Source of the DNA: Sphingomonas carotinifaciens
GTDB lineage: Bacteria; Pseudomonadota; Alphaproteobacteria; Sphingomonadales; Sphingomonadaceae
Length of the DNA stretch: 64,000 nt
Direction of reading: 5' to 3'
Assembly (NCBI RefSeq): GCF_009789535.1
Contig: NZ_WSUT01000005.1
Coordinates: 3,289,609 to 3,353,608 of the forward strand
Shown one piece after another: positions 14,652 through 24,166 of the stretch (position 1 is the first letter of the stretch; each line of letters begins with the position of its first letter). The translations under genes and the position numbers were made by a program. Below the pieces are notes generated by a model. The model saw only the letters and a list, made by a program, of their open reading frames with translations, was not told the DNA's origin and made no database searches.

Positions 14652-16247
14652 CTACATCCGGAACACGCCGAACGCCGCGCGTTCCGGGATCGGCGCGTTC
14701 AGCGTCGCGGCCAGCGCCAGGCCCAGCACGTCGCGCGTCTGCGCGGGATCGATGATGCCATCGTCCCACAACCGCGCCGTCGCGTACCAGGGATTGCCCT
14801 CTTCCTCATATTTCGCCCGGATCGGCGCCTTGAAGGCATCCGCCTCCTCCTCGCTCCAGCGGGCGGCATCGCGGTGGACGGTGGCCAGGACGCTCGCCGC
14901 CTGTTTGCCGCCCATCACGCTGATCCGCGCATTGGGCCAGGTGAACAGGAAGCGCGGGGAATAGGCCCGCCCGCACATGCCGTAATTGCCCGCGCCGAAG
15001 CTGCCGCCGATCACCACCGTGATCTTGGGCACCTGCGCGGTGGCGACCGCGGTCACCAGCTTGGCCCCGTGCTTGGCGATCCCTTCCGCCTCGTATCGGC
15101 CGCCCACCATGAAACCCGCAATATTCTGCAGGAACAGCAGCGGGATACGCCGCTGGCATGCCAGCTCGATGAAATGCGCCCCCTTTTGTGCGCTCTCGGA
15201 GAACAGCACGCCGTTATTTGCCAGGATCGCGACCGGCTGGCCATGGATATGTGCAAAGCCACAAACCAGGCTGGTGCCGTAGAGCGGCTTGAACGCATGA
15301 AATTCCGACCCGTCGACGATCCGCGCGATCACCTCGTGCACGTCATAGGGCGCCCGCACGTCCGACGGGATTAGTCCGTACAGTTCCTCTTTCGGATAGA
15401 GCGGCGCGCGCGGGGGCACCATGTTGACCGGCGCCGCCATCTGCGGCGGCAGCGTGGAGACGATATCGCGCAACAGGGTCAGCGCGTGCTCGTCATTCTC
15501 CGCGACATGATCGACCACGCCCGATCGCCGGCCATGCGTTTCCGCCCCGCCGAGTTCCTCGGCAGAGATCACCTCGCCCGTCGCCGCCTTGACCAGTGGC
15601 GGCCCGGCCAGAAAGATCGTGCCCTGCTCGCGCACGATCACCGTCTCGTCCGACATGGCCGGCACATAGGCGCCGCCCGCGGTGCAGCTTCCCATCACGC
15701 ACGCGATCTGCGGGATGCCCGCCGCCGACATCTGCGCCTGGTTGAAGAAGATGCGGCCGAAATGGTCGCGGTCGGGAAACACCTCCGCCTGATGCGGCAG
15801 GTTCGCGCCGCCCGAATCGACCAGATACAGGCAGGGCAGCCGGTTTTCCGCCGCGATCTCCTGCGCGCGCAGATGCTTCTTCACGGTCAGCGGGTAATAG
15901 GTGCCACCCTTCACCGTCGCGTCGTTGGCGACGATCATCACCTGCCGCCCCGATACCCGGCCGATCCCGGCGATCACGCCCGCGCCGGGCACCTCCCCGC
16001 CATAAAGGCCGTTCGCCGCCAGCTGCCCGATTTCCAGAAACGGCGAGGCGGGGTCGAGCAGCCGCTCCACCCGTTCGCGCGGCAACAGCTTGCCCCGACC
16101 GACATGGCGCTCGCGCGACGCCTCGCTGCCGCCCAGCCCGGCGACCGCAACATCGGCGCGCAGCCGCTCGGCCAGCGCGCGATTATGCGCGGCATTGGCG
16201 CGGAATCCTTCGGCCTCCGTCTGCACCGCGCTCGGCAGCACCCTCAT
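14652..16247 (-). CDS. mccB: Methylcrotonoyl-CoA carboxylase, carboxyltransferase beta subunit
   Basis: 531-aa carboxyltransferase subunit that moves the carboxyl group from biotin to 3-methylcrotonyl-CoA. The crotonase-like N- and C-terminal halves are clear: [45 protein letters not shown] and, in the second half, [11 protein letters not shown] and [18 protein letters not shown], which are diagnostic of this family. ATG 16247 overlaps the isovaleryl-CoA dehydrogenase stop (ATGA) and gives the usual length; a longer open frame continues upstream to 18131 but runs antisense through the phytochrome gene and is not real. Confidence 0.96.
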   Translation of the reverse strand: MRVLPSAVQTEAEGFRANAAHNRALAERLRADVAVAGLGGSEASRERHVGRGKLLPRERVERLLDPASPFLEIGQLAANGLYGGEVPGAGVIAGIGRVSGRQVMIVANDATVKGGTYYPLTVKKHLRAQEIAAENRLPCLYLVDSGGANLPHQAEVFPDRDHFGRIFFNQAQMSAAGIPQIACVMGSCTAGGAYVPAMSDETVIVREQGTIFLAGPPLVKAATGEVISAEELGGAETHGRRSGVVDHVAENDEHALTLLRDIVSTLPPQMAAPVNMVPPRAPLYPKEELYGLIPSDVRAPYDVHEVIARIVDGSEFHAFKPLYGTSLVCGFAHIHGQPVAILANNGVLFSESAQKGAHFIELACQRRIPLLFLQNIAGFMVGGRYEAEGIAKHGAKLVTAVATAQVPKITVVIGGSFGAGNYGMCGRAYSPRFLFTWPNARISVMGGKQAASVLATVHRDAARWSEEEADAFKAPIRAKYEEEGNPWYATARLWDDGIIDPAQTRDVLGLALAATLNAPIPERAAFGVFRM

Positions 16248-17410
16248 TGCGCGACCTTCGGCTTGGCGCCGATCAGTTCGCGGCCGATCAGCATGCGGCG
16301 GATCTCGTTCGTCCCTGCACCGATGTCGAGCAGCTTGGCATCGCGCGCGAAGCGCTCCACCGGCCAGTCCTTGGTATAGCCCGCCCCGCCCAGCGCCTGG
16401 ATCGCCTCCAGCGAAACCTTGACCGCATTCTCGCTCGCCAGCAGAATCGCGCCCGCCGCATCGAACCGCGTCGTCCGCCCCGCGTCGCAGCTCCGCGCGA
16501 CCGCATAGACATAGGCGCGCGAGGAATTGAGCGCGACATACATGTCGGCCACCTTGGCCTGGATAAGCTGAAACGTCCCGATCGCCTGCCCGAACTGCTC
16601 GCGCTCGCGGACATAGGGCACCACCACGTCGAGGCAGGCCTGCATGATGCCAAGCTGGATGCCCGCCAGCACCGCGCGCTCGTAATCCAGCCCGCTCATC
16701 AGCACGCCGACGCCGCCGTTCAGCGGCCCCATCACATTCTCCGCCGGCACGAAACAGTCGGTAAAGACCAGCTCGGCGGTCGGCGATCCGCGCATGCCCA
16801 TCTTGTCGATCTTCTGCCCGATTGCGAAGCCCGGCATGTCGCGCTCGATCAGGAAGGCGGTGATCCCGCGGCTTCCCTCCCCCGTCTTGGCATAGACGAC
16901 CAGCGTGTCGGCATAGGCTGCGTTGGTGATCCAGAACTTCGTGCCGTTCAGCCGGAACCCGCCCTCGACCGCCTCGGCCTTCAGCTTCATCGACACTACG
17001 TCCGACCCGGCCGTCACCTCCGACATCGCCAGGCTGCCGACATGTTCGCCGGAGATCAGCTTGGGCAGGTATTTCGCCTTCTGCTCGGGGCTTGCCCAGC
17101 GGCTGATCTGATTGATGCACAGGTTGGAATGCGCGCCGTAGGAAAGGCCGAGCGAGGCCGAGGCGCGGCTGACTTCCTCGATCGCGACGACATGATCCAG
17201 ATAGCCCAGTCCCAGCCCGCCATCCGCCTCGCCGACGGTGATGCCGTGCAGGCCCAGCGCGCCCATTTCCGGCCAGATGTCGCGGGGAAACCAGTCCTCC
17301 GCATCCATCCGCGCGGCCAGCGGGGCGATACGGTCGGTGGCGAAGCGTCGCGTGGCATCGCGGATCATGTCCGCGCTCTCGCCGAGCGCGAAGTCGAAAT
17401 CGTCGATCAT
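16244..17410 (-). CDS. ivd: Isovaleryl-CoA dehydrogenase
   Basis: 388-aa FAD-dependent acyl-CoA dehydrogenase converting isovaleryl-CoA to 3-methylcrotonyl-CoA, the step before the carboxylase. The catalytic base typical of isovaleryl-CoA dehydrogenase, placed in the [10 protein letters not shown] helix, is Glu244. FAD-binding ([21 protein letters not shown]) and C-terminal ([35 protein letters not shown]) signatures are present. Start ATG 17410 has GGAGAGG 2-8 bp upstream. It is first in the leucine operon ivd-mccB-barstar-mccA-maoC and diverges from the phytochrome gene over 155 bp. Hydroxymethylglutaryl-CoA lyase and methylglutaconyl-CoA hydratase are not in the window. Confidence 0.94.
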   Translation of the reverse strand: MIDDFDFALGESADMIRDATRRFATDRIAPLAARMDAEDWFPRDIWPEMGALGLHGITVGEADGGLGLGYLDHVVAIEEVSRASASLGLSYGAHSNLCINQISRWASPEQKAKYLPKLISGEHVGSLAMSEVTAGSDVVSMKLKAEAVEGGFRLNGTKFWITNAAYADTLVVYAKTGEGSRGITAFLIERDMPGFAIGQKIDKMGMRGSPTAELVFTDCFVPAENVMGPLNGGVGVLMSGLDYERAVLAGIQLGIMQACLDVVVPYVREREQFGQAIGTFQLIQAKVADMYVALNSSRAYVYAVARSCDAGRTTRFDAAGAILLASENAVKVSLEAIQALGGAGYTKDWPVERFARDAKLLDIGAGTNEIRRMLIGRELIGAKPKVAQ

Positions 17411-17565
17411 GGCCTCTCCGGGTCTGTAATTTTCTTTCGCTTCTAGCTTCAATTCGGTCTTGAGGGGAAGAGCGGTCTTTGTACGGTATTCGGCATTTCT
17501 CTTCCAAATTTGCAACGCCGCTCGAAAACCGGCATGCGGCTGCATCCAGTGAGAGATGTGTACCC

Positions 17566-19716
17566 ATGGCAACGTTGCCCGTAACGCCGCCGATCGGCGC
17601 CGATCTAACGGTCTGCGATCGCGAGCCGATCCATATCCCGGGTGCCATCCAGCCCCACGGCCTGCTGCTGGTCGCCGATCCGGCCACGCTGACCGTGATC
17701 GCGGGTGCCGGCGCGCTGGAGGAACGGCTTGCGCCCGACTGGCTGGGCCGCACGCTGTCCGATCTGCTCGCGCAGGATATCTCCGCGCTTCTCGCCAACA
17801 CCATGGTCGGCTTGGGCTCCACCCTGACCGCCCAGCCGCTGACCACCGCCACCGAGCAGTTCGAGGTCGCGCTGCACCGCGGCGGCGACCGGCTGCTGGT
17901 CGAGCTGGAACCCGCCGAGCGGGACGCGCCCTGGGGTCGGGGCAGCGTGCTGCCCTGGCTGGATGCCGCCGCGACCACCTTCGAGCGGGCCGGCGACCTG
18001 CAATCGCTGTGCGAGCGTGCCGCGGTCGCCTTTCGTGCGCTGACCGGCTTCGACCGGGTCATGGTGTACCGCTTTCTCGACGACGATGCCGGTCGCGTCG
18101 TTGCCGAGGATGCCGCGCCCGATACCGGCACGTTTCTCCACCATCACTTCCCCGCGTCCGACATCCCCAGACAGGCCCGCGCGCTATACATCCGCAACCG
18201 CACCCGGGCGATCCCGGCGATCGACTATACCCCGGCCCCGCTTCGCCCGATCGGCTTCGAGGCCACCGACCTGTCCGACGTCGGCTTGCGCAGCGTATCG
18301 CCCATCCACCTGCGCTACCTGCACAATATGGGTGTCGGTGCGTCCGCCTCGATCTCGATCGTCAAGGACGGGCTGCTCTGGGGCCTGATCGCGTGCCACA
18401 ATGCCGCGCCGCGCCGCCTGTCGCCCGCCACCCGCTCCGCCGCCGCGATGCTCGCCAGCGGCCTTGCCCGCCAGATCCGCGCCAAGGAGGAAGCGGACAC
18501 CTATCGCGAGCGCCTGCGCCTGCGTGCCGCGGAAGACAGCCTGCTGCCCCGCATCGCGACCAGCGGGTCGCTGCGCAAGGCGGTGGACGCGCTGTCGAAC
18601 GAGCTGTGCCAGATGTTCCGCAGCGACGGCTTCGCCCTGGTCCAGGGTCCGGCGGTCGCCTGTCACGGCATCCATCCGGGATCGTTCGACATTCAGGAAC
18701 TGGCGCGCTGGGTGCGTGCACGCGGCACCAGCGACCTGTTCGCGACGCACGAGCTGGCGCAGCATGTACCGGAAGCTGCGGATTATTCGGACCGTGCCAG
18801 CGGGCTGCTCGCACTGCCGCTGGTCGATGACGGCGCCGTCCTGCTCTGGTTCCGCGCCGAACAGGTCGAGGAAGTCGAATGGGCCGGCAACCCCCACAAG
18901 GCGGTCGACCTGAAGCCCGGCGAAATCCTGTCGCCGCGCGCCTCGTTCGAAAGCTGGGTGGAAACGGTGCGCGGTCGCGCCCGCCACTGGACGCTGGAGG
19001 AGATCGAGGCCGCGCATCGCCTGCGCCGCGCGTTGCACGACATCCACCAGACGCAGCGCCTGCGCACGCTGAACACCGAGTTGCAGCGGACGCTCGCCGA
19101 CAAGGACGCGTTGCTCCAGCAGAAGGACGTGCTGATGAAGGAGGTGGACCACCGCGTCCAGAACAGCCTCCAGCTCGTCTCGGCCTTTCTGTCGCTGCAA
19201 AGCAAGGCGGCGAACGACCCCACCGTGCGCGCGCATCTGTCGGAGGCGCAGGCGCGCCTGTCCGCGGTCGCGCTGGTCCATCGCCGTCTCTACCGCGACG
19301 ACCAGATCCAGACGGTCGACCTCGCCCGCTATCTGGAGGAACTGGTCGGCGACATGAAGGCATCGCTGGGCGCCGACTGGGCGCAGTTGATCCGCCTCGA
19401 CCTCGCCCCTGTCCTGATGCCCACCGACCGGGCGATCAATCTGGGCCTGGTGACCACCGAACTGCTCATCAACGCGACCAAATATGCCTATGGCGGCGCG
19501 GCCGGGCCGATCGCCATTTCGCTGGAACAGCATCGCAACCGCCTGCGCCTGATCGTGGCCGACGATGGCCGTGGCAAGACGGGGGACGGGGCTGGCTTCG
19601 GCAGCCGCATGATGACCGCCATGATGTCCCGCCTGTCCGGCACCATCGACCATGTCGACAACCAGCCCGGCCTGCGCGTGATCGTCACCGCCCCGATCGA
19701 GGATCGGCCAAGCTAA
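17566..19716 (+). CDS. bphP: Bacteriophytochrome sensor histidine kinase
   Basis: 716-aa red/far-red photoreceptor kinase. The order is PAS (about 15-120), GAF (about 130-300), PHY (about 310-490) and a HisKA_2-type kinase (about 515-710). Cys17, in [17 protein letters not shown], is at the biliverdin attachment position of bacteriophytochromes. The GAF motif [10 protein letters not shown] (Asp199) and LHNMGV / IACHNAAP surround the chromophore. The phospho-acceptor is His529 in [11 protein letters not shown]; the ATPase N-box ([12 protein letters not shown]) and G-box (DDGRG) follow. No receiver domain is attached and no response regulator lies nearby. ATG 17566 follows a GAGAG site; an upstream ATG at 17479 adds 29 residues with no recognisable domain. 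It converges on the heme oxygenase gene. Confidence 0.95.
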   Translation: MATLPVTPPIGADLTVCDREPIHIPGAIQPHGLLLVADPATLTVIAGAGALEERLAPDWLGRTLSDLLAQDISALLANTMVGLGSTLTAQPLTTATEQFEVALHRGGDRLLVELEPAERDAPWGRGSVLPWLDAAATTFERAGDLQSLCERAAVAFRALTGFDRVMVYRFLDDDAGRVVAEDAAPDTGTFLHHHFPASDIPRQARALYIRNRTRAIPAIDYTPAPLRPIGFEATDLSDVGLRSVSPIHLRYLHNMGVGASASISIVKDGLLWGLIACHNAAPRRLSPATRSAAAMLASGLARQIRAKEEADTYRERLRLRAAEDSLLPRIATSGSLRKAVDALSNELCQMFRSDGFALVQGPAVACHGIHPGSFDIQELARWVRARGTSDLFATHELAQHVPEAADYSDRASGLLALPLVDDGAVLLWFRAEQVEEVEWAGNPHKAVDLKPGEILSPRASFESWVETVRGRARHWTLEEIEAAHRLRRALHDIHQTQRLRTLNTELQRTLADKDALLQQKDVLMKEVDHRVQNSLQLVSAFLSLQSKAANDPTVRAHLSEAQARLSAVALVHRRLYRDDQIQTVDLARYLEELVGDMKASLGADWAQLIRLDLAPVLMPTDRAINLGLVTTELLINATKYAYGGAAGPIAISLEQHRNRLRLIVADDGRGKTGDGAGFGSRMMTAMMSRLSGTIDHVDNQPGLRVIVTAPIEDRPS

Positions 19717-19718
19717 TC

Positions 19719-19864
19719 TTCCCCTCTTCCCTTTGAGGGAGGGGCCCACCGCGCGAGCGGTGGGAGGGTGAGGGGCCGCCAAGCAGCGCGGCACCGCTGG
19801 TCACCCCTCACCCTTCCGACTGCCTTACGGCAGCGGGCCCCTTCCCCTCTCCGCGAAGAGGGAA
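19719..19864. repeat. Long palindromic spacer between bphP and bphO
   Basis: The 148-bp convergent spacer is filled by an imperfect inverted repeat. Its left arm has CCCTCTTCCCTTTGAGGGAGGGGCC and its right arm GGCCCCTTCCCCTCTCCGCGAAGAGGG (shown here only as the family pattern CCTCTNCC...GGNAGAGG), with an inner GGGAGGGTGAGGGGC / CCCCTCACCCTTCC pair. The same family occurs at 51633-51792 and, in shorter form, elsewhere. It probably acts as a bidirectional transcription end. Confidence 0.75.
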
Positions 19865-20371
19865 CTACACCAAAGCCTGTTGGTACAACCCGAACGTCGC
19901 CTCCGCTGCACCAATGGCCCGGTCCAGCGCGCCCTCGTCCACCAGCGCCGCATCCAGCGCCGCGCGTAAGGAACGCCACTCCCCCGGCGCGAACACCGCG
20001 GAGAGATACGCCCGCGGCAATCCCGCCCCGACGTCGCGCGCCAGCATCGCCCCGCCCAGCCGGGATCCCTCGACCACGTACAGCGCGCCCCAGGCCGCCG
20101 CATCGTCATCGGGCAACGCAAACGGCAAGGGCGCCGGCATTTCGACGCCAAGCGCCGCCAGATCCTCCGCCAGCGCCCCCGCACGCGGCCGCCAGTCGGG
20201 CATCCCCGCGCGGCCCGAAAGCCACGCCTCCACTGCGGGCAAAGCCCGCGCATGCGCGATCAGGAAGGCTCGATAGTGTCCCGCATCCGCCAGGTCATAG
20301 CCTGCAAAGGCCGCATCCACCGCCGCATGCGCGGCGGCGGTCCGTTCGCGCAATGCCAGCGCCCCGCTCAC
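19865..20371 (-). CDS. bphO: Biliverdin-producing heme oxygenase
   Basis: 168-aa bacterial heme oxygenase that opens heme to biliverdin, iron and CO. The N-terminus LRERTAAAHAAVDAAF provides the proximal heme ligand His15, and YVVEGSRLGGAML in the distal helix is the family signature. Biliverdin is the chromophore of the phytochrome encoded by the convergent neighbour, so the pair forms a photoreceptor module. Its start overlaps the stop of the upstream HAD gene (ATGA), so it is the last gene of the unit gnd-HAD-HAD-bphO. The length is short, typical of HemO/BphO-type enzymes. Confidence 0.88.
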   Translation of the reverse strand: MSGALALRERTAAAHAAVDAAFAGYDLADAGHYRAFLIAHARALPAVEAWLSGRAGMPDWRPRAGALAEDLAALGVEMPAPLPFALPDDDAAAWGALYVVEGSRLGGAMLARDVGAGLPRAYLSAVFAPGEWRSLRAALDAALVDEGALDRAIGAAEATFGLYQQALV

Positions 20372-21114
20372 TTCAGGCAGGCGACGATCCCGGCGATCAC
20401 CGCCAGCGTTTCCTCCGGATCGCGCACCCGCACCGTGTCCAGACCCAGCTCCTTGGCAGGATAATCGTTGCCGCCGGGGAAGATCGCATCGCCGATGAAC
20501 ATCATCGCATCCAGCGGGATGCCGCTCTCGTCACGCAGCCGTCTCAGGCCGTACGCCTTGTCGACGCCTTCCTGCGTGATGTCGATCGAGGTCGCGCCGC
20601 CCATGTTGATCGACAGGCCCGGCAGGCGCTTCTTCAGGTCGGCCTGGATCACCTTGCGCTTCTCGAACTTGGGGTCCCAATGCTCCTTTTCCTTGACCGG
20701 CGCCTGCTGGCCCAGCGCGGAAAAGGTGATCTGGCTGCCGCGATCCTCGATCCGCTCGCCCCAGGTCTGCTCGGGCACGAAGCCGGTCGCCTCCAGCGAG
20801 GCATCGAATGCCTCCAGGATCTTGGCCTTGGTCGCATCGTCGAACAGTTCGGCATAGACCGTGGTCCACTGCCCGTCCTGCCAGGTGAACAGCTTGGTGC
20901 CCGTCGTCGGCATCAGCCACAGCTTCGACCGGTCGGCACGCTCGGGCAGGCGGCTCGCCACCTGCTTGTCGAACTGCGGCCAGTCCCCGCCGGAGATCAC
21001 CGCGACATGCGCCACGTCCAGCAGATCGGCCAGTGCCTCGCCCATCGGATCGCCCAGCGGCTGCTTGCTTTCGGCCAGGGTGCCATCGAGGTCGAAGGCG
21101 ACGAGCTGCTTCAT
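20368..21114 (-). CDS. HAD-IIB hydrolase, phosphomannomutase-like
   Basis: 248-aa HAD superfamily phosphatase. Motif I is AFDLDGTLAESKQ (nucleophile Asp8, acid/base Asp10), motif II VISGG, motif III the Lys in the GVDKAYGLRRL segment, and motif IV FIGDAIFPGGND. The IIB cap and the GGDWPQFDKQ and SINMGGATSIDIT segments resemble the eukaryotic-type phosphomannomutase / sugar-phosphate phosphatase branch. The substrate is unknown. It overlaps its neighbours on both sides by 4 bp, in a cluster of sugar-phosphate genes. Confidence 0.85.
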   Translation of the reverse strand: MKQLVAFDLDGTLAESKQPLGDPMGEALADLLDVAHVAVISGGDWPQFDKQVASRLPERADRSKLWLMPTTGTKLFTWQDGQWTTVYAELFDDATKAKILEAFDASLEATGFVPEQTWGERIEDRGSQITFSALGQQAPVKEKEHWDPKFEKRKVIQADLKKRLPGLSINMGGATSIDITQEGVDKAYGLRRLRDESGIPLDAMMFIGDAIFPGGNDYPAKELGLDTVRVRDPEETLAVIAGIVACLK

Positions 21115-21932
21115 GTACGAACTCCGGTGCGGGGAAAGATAATGGTGTTGATGGCGTGTGCCACGCCGTCTTCGGCGTTGGAAAGGGTATGTGTCGCCAC
21201 CTGTGCCTTTACGGCACTGGGCGCATTGCCCATCACGATGGGCAGGCCGGCGCGCAGCAGCATCGGCAGGTCGTTCGCCTGGTCCCCGATCGCGGCGACC
21301 TCCGCCAGGCCCACGTCGAACGCCTTGGCGAGCGACGCGACACCCTCGCCCTTATTTGCTTCCAGTGCGGTGATGTCGAGATAATAGGTCTGCGACTGCG
21401 CGATGGTGGCATCGTCACCGTGCACGCCCGCAATCCGATCATGCAGCGCACGCAGCACGGGCGGATCGTCGCTGACAAAGGTGATCTTGTCGACCTCGCC
21501 TGCCAGCGCAACGAAATCCTGCGTGATCACCGGCTCCTGGGCGGAGGCGATGCGCTCATGATCGACATGCTCGCCCTCCGGATTGCTGGCATACCAGCGA
21601 TCGGCGGCGAACACCCAGATATCGACGGCCACGTCGCGGGCCGCTTCCAGAGCGCCGCGCACGACAGGTTCGGGCACGCGAAAGCGCGCCTCGATCGTCC
21701 CGTCCCGGCGAAACACCGTCCCGCCATTGAACGCGCCTACCGGGGCATCAACCCCCAGCGTCTCGACCAGCGCCATCAACCCCGACCGGGGTCGCGCACT
21801 GATGATCGTGAAGCCGACGCCCGCCGCCTCCAGCCGCCGCACCGCCGCGATCGTGGCGGGGCGCAGCGTCTTGTCGGGATCGACCAGCGTGCCGTCGACA
21901 TCGGAGACGACGAGCCGGATCGGCGTCGTCAT
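21111..21932 (-). CDS. Cof-type HAD-IIB phosphatase
   Basis: 273-aa HAD phosphatase of the Cof/YbhA type, generally acting on sugar phosphates or cofactor phosphates. Motif I is [14 protein letters not shown], motif II IISARP, motif III the Lys in LEANKGEGV, and motif [14 protein letters not shown]. It is translationally coupled to gnd upstream and to the second HAD downstream. Because it sits in the pentose phosphate unit, a role in clearing misformed sugar phosphates is plausible but only inferred. Confidence 0.88.
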   Translation of the reverse strand: MTTPIRLVVSDVDGTLVDPDKTLRPATIAAVRRLEAAGVGFTIISARPRSGLMALVETLGVDAPVGAFNGGTVFRRDGTIEARFRVPEPVVRGALEAARDVAVDIWVFAADRWYASNPEGEHVDHERIASAQEPVITQDFVALAGEVDKITFVSDDPPVLRALHDRIAGVHGDDATIAQSQTYYLDITALEANKGEGVASLAKAFDVGLAEVAAIGDQANDLPMLLRAGLPIVMGNAPSAVKAQVATHTLSNAEDGVAHAINTIIFPRTGVRT

Positions 21933-22912
21933 TGCGGGATTTCGGTGTGGCCACCAAAGCCGAAGCGCATGGCCGACAGCACCTGGTCGCCGAAGGTATG
22001 CTCCACGCGGCTACGATAGCGCGCGAACAGCGAGGCGGTCAGCACATTGGCCGGCACCTTTTCCTCCATCGCCGCATCGATCGTCCACTGGCCCTCACCC
22101 GAATCCGCGACATGGCCGGAGAATTGTTGCAGCATCTCGTCCTTGGCCAGCGCACTCGCGGTCAGGTCGAGCAGCCAGGACGAGATCACGCTGCCCCGCC
22201 GCCACACCTCGGCAATGTCGGTCAGGTTCAGGTCGAAGCGTTCATCTTCCGGCAGCTTGTCGGAATTCTTGGACTTCAAGATGTCGAAGCCCTCGGCATA
22301 GGCCTGCATCAGGCCGTATTCGATGCCGTTGTGGATCATCTTCACGAAATGCCCGGCACCCGCGGGGCCGGCATGGATATAACCCTTTTCGGCGCGCGGG
22401 TCGGCCTTTTCGGCGACGCGACCCGGCGTGCGGACGATGTCGCCCGTGCCCGGCGCCAGCGTGTCGAAGATCGGGTCGAGATAGCGCACCGTCTCTTCGC
22501 TGCCGCCGATCATCATGCAATAGCCGCGATCCAAGCCCCATACGCCGCCGGACGTGCCGACATCGACATATTCGATGCCCTTTTCCCGCAGTTCCTTGGC
22601 GCGGCGGATATCGTCCTTGTAGAAGCTGTTGCCGCCATCGATCACGATGTCGCCCGCCTTCGCGTCGGCGCAGATCTGCTGGATCGTGTCCTCGGTCGGG
22701 CCGCCTGCGGGCAGCATCACCCACCAGATGGCGGGGCTGTCCAGCTTGGTCGCCATGTCCGCGATACCGCTGGCGCCCTGCGCGCCGTCTGCGGTCAGCT
22801 TCTCCACCGCCGCCGCATCGCGATCCCAGGCGACGACCTCATGGCCGGCCTTCATCAACCGCCGCGCGATGTTGCCGCCCATCCGGCCAAGACCGATCAG
22901 ACCGATTTTCAT
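21929..22912 (-). CDS. gnd: 6-phosphogluconate dehydrogenase, decarboxylating (short form)
   Basis: 327-aa oxidative pentose phosphate enzyme that converts 6-phosphogluconate to ribulose 5-phosphate, CO2 and NAD(P)H. The N-terminal Rossmann motif is [27 protein letters not shown] and [20 protein letters not shown] are signatures of the short (YqeC/GndA-like) family, about 300-330 aa rather than the 470 aa of E. coli Gnd. [17 protein letters not shown] supplies the catalytic Lys/Asn segment (VKMIHNG). ATG 22912 gives the proper nucleotide-binding start. It begins after a palindromic spacer downstream of tal. Confidence 0.92.
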   Translation of the reverse strand: MKIGLIGLGRMGGNIARRLMKAGHEVVAWDRDAAAVEKLTADGAQGASGIADMATKLDSPAIWWVMLPAGGPTEDTIQQICADAKAGDIVIDGGNSFYKDDIRRAKELREKGIEYVDVGTSGGVWGLDRGYCMMIGGSEETVRYLDPIFDTLAPGTGDIVRTPGRVAEKADPRAEKGYIHAGPAGAGHFVKMIHNGIEYGLMQAYAEGFDILKSKNSDKLPEDERFDLNLTDIAEVWRRGSVISSWLLDLTASALAKDEMLQQFSGHVADSGEGQWTIDAAMEEKVPANVLTASLFARYRSRVEHTFGDQVLSAMRFGFGGHTEIPQ

Positions 22913-22939
22913 GCAAACGCTCCTACTCAATATTGCCCT

Positions 22940-23034
22940 CGCCACCCGGCAGGGAGGGAAGGACCCCACGGCCCTGCCGTGGGGAGGGTGAGGGGCTGCG
23001 AACAACGCAACCCGGCTTGAGGTCCTTTCCCCTG
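22940..23034. repeat. Palindromic spacer between tal and gnd
   Basis: The 129-bp spacer contains CCCCACGGC / GCCGTGGGG inverted copies (about 22966-22988) followed by GGGAGGGTGAGGGGCTGC, the same core found in the bphP-bphO and acyl-CoA synthetase-peptidase spacers. It separates two genes on the same strand, so it may reduce read-through or modulate mRNA stability from tal to gnd. Confidence 0.6.
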
Positions 23035-23041
23035 ATCGGCT

Positions 23042-24166
23042 TTACGCCTCGGCCGGCTGCTTCTTGGCGATCGCACCCAGCAGATCGTCGAATGCGGTGG
23101 TGAAGGACGCCACGCCCTCCTCGACCAGCCGGCCCGTCACGCCGTTCAGGTCCAGCCCCAGCCGCTCGGCCTCGGCCAGCACGTGGCGCGCCTCGTCCAC
23201 ATCGGCGGTCAGCGTGTTCGCCACCGTGCCACGCTCGCGGAACGCGTCCATCGTCTTGGGCGGCATGGTGTTCACCGTGTCCGGCCCGATCAGCGTGTCG
23301 ACATACAGCGTGTCCGGATAGGCCGGATCCTTGGTACCCGTCGATGCCCAGAGCAACCGCTGCGGCTGCGCACCCTTTGCGGCCAGCGCCTGCCAGCGGT
23401 CGGACTTGATGAAGTCCAGATACCATTGATAGGCGAGCTTTGCGTTGGCGATCGCCACCTTGCCGCGGATTGCCTTCAGCGCCTCGGCCTCCGGATCGCC
23501 GTCCTTCACGCGCTGGTCGATCGCCTTGTCGATCGAGGAATCGATGCGGCTGACGAAGAAGCTGGCGACGCTGGCGGTCCGGTCGATCGGCTCGCCCTTC
23601 TTCACCCGCTCCTCCAGCCCCATCGCATAGGCTTCCGCCACCCGCGCATAGGATTCCTGCGAGAACAGCAGGGTGACGTTGACGTTGATCCCCTTGGCGA
23701 TCGTCGCCGCGATCGCGGGCGCGCCCGCCGGCGTGCCGGGGATTTTGATCATCAGGTTCGGCCGGTCGACCGCATGCCACAGCTCCTCGGCCTCGGCGAT
23801 CGTCGCGTCGGTGTCGTCGGCGATGTAGGGCGACACCTCCAGGCTGACATAGCCGTCCTTGGCGTCCAGCCGGTCGTAGACGGGGCGCAGCGTCTCGGCT
23901 GCCGCCTTGATGTCCTGGATCGCCAGATGCTCGTAACGGTCGATCGTCGCCGCGCCGGGGTTCTCCTTGTCGAACGCGGCCAGCGTTCCGTCATAGGCGT
24001 CGCCGTGGCCCATCGCCTTTTCGAAGATCGACGGGTTCGACGTCACGCCGGTCAGCCCGTCCTCGGCGACGAGCGCGTCCAGCCCGCCCGCCTCCAGGAA
24101 CTTGCGATCCACGAAATCGAGCCACACTGCGCAGCCCGCGGCGCTCATGTCCTTGAGCGTGCTCAT
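23042..24166 (-). CDS. tal: Transaldolase
   Basis: 374-aa transaldolase of the non-oxidative pentose phosphate pathway, moving dihydroxyacetone units between sugar phosphates. Recognisable segments are VWLDFVDRKFLEAGGLDAL, GVTSNPSIFEKAM and the catalytic MIKIPGTPAG region (Schiff-base Lys), with INVNVTLLFSQESY. The length matches the long bacterial/actinobacterial-type transaldolases. The ATG shares one base with the transketolase stop codon. The open frame continues upstream to 24454 inside the transketolase gene, but that extension is not coding. Confidence 0.94.
   Translation of the reverse strand: MSTLKDMSAAGCAVWLDFVDRKFLEAGGLDALVAEDGLTGVTSNPSIFEKAMGHGDAYDGTLAAFDKENPGAATIDRYEHLAIQDIKAAAETLRPVYDRLDAKDGYVSLEVSPYIADDTDATIAEAEELWHAVDRPNLMIKIPGTPAGAPAIAATIAKGINVNVTLLFSQESYARVAEAYAMGLEERVKKGEPIDRTASVASFFVSRIDSSIDKAIDQRVKDGDPEAEALKAIRGKVAIANAKLAYQWYLDFIKSDRWQALAAKGAQPQRLLWASTGTKDPAYPDTLYVDTLIGPDTVNTMPPKTMDAFRERGTVANTLTADVDEARHVLAEAERLGLDLNGVTGRLVEEGVASFTTAFDDLLGAIAKKQPAEA

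Noticed and set aside
14652..18131. 1159-codon fusion of carboxylase beta subunit with upstream sequence
   Set aside because: The extension runs through the dehydrogenase gene in another frame and antisense through the phytochrome gene; the real start is the ATGA overlap at 16247.
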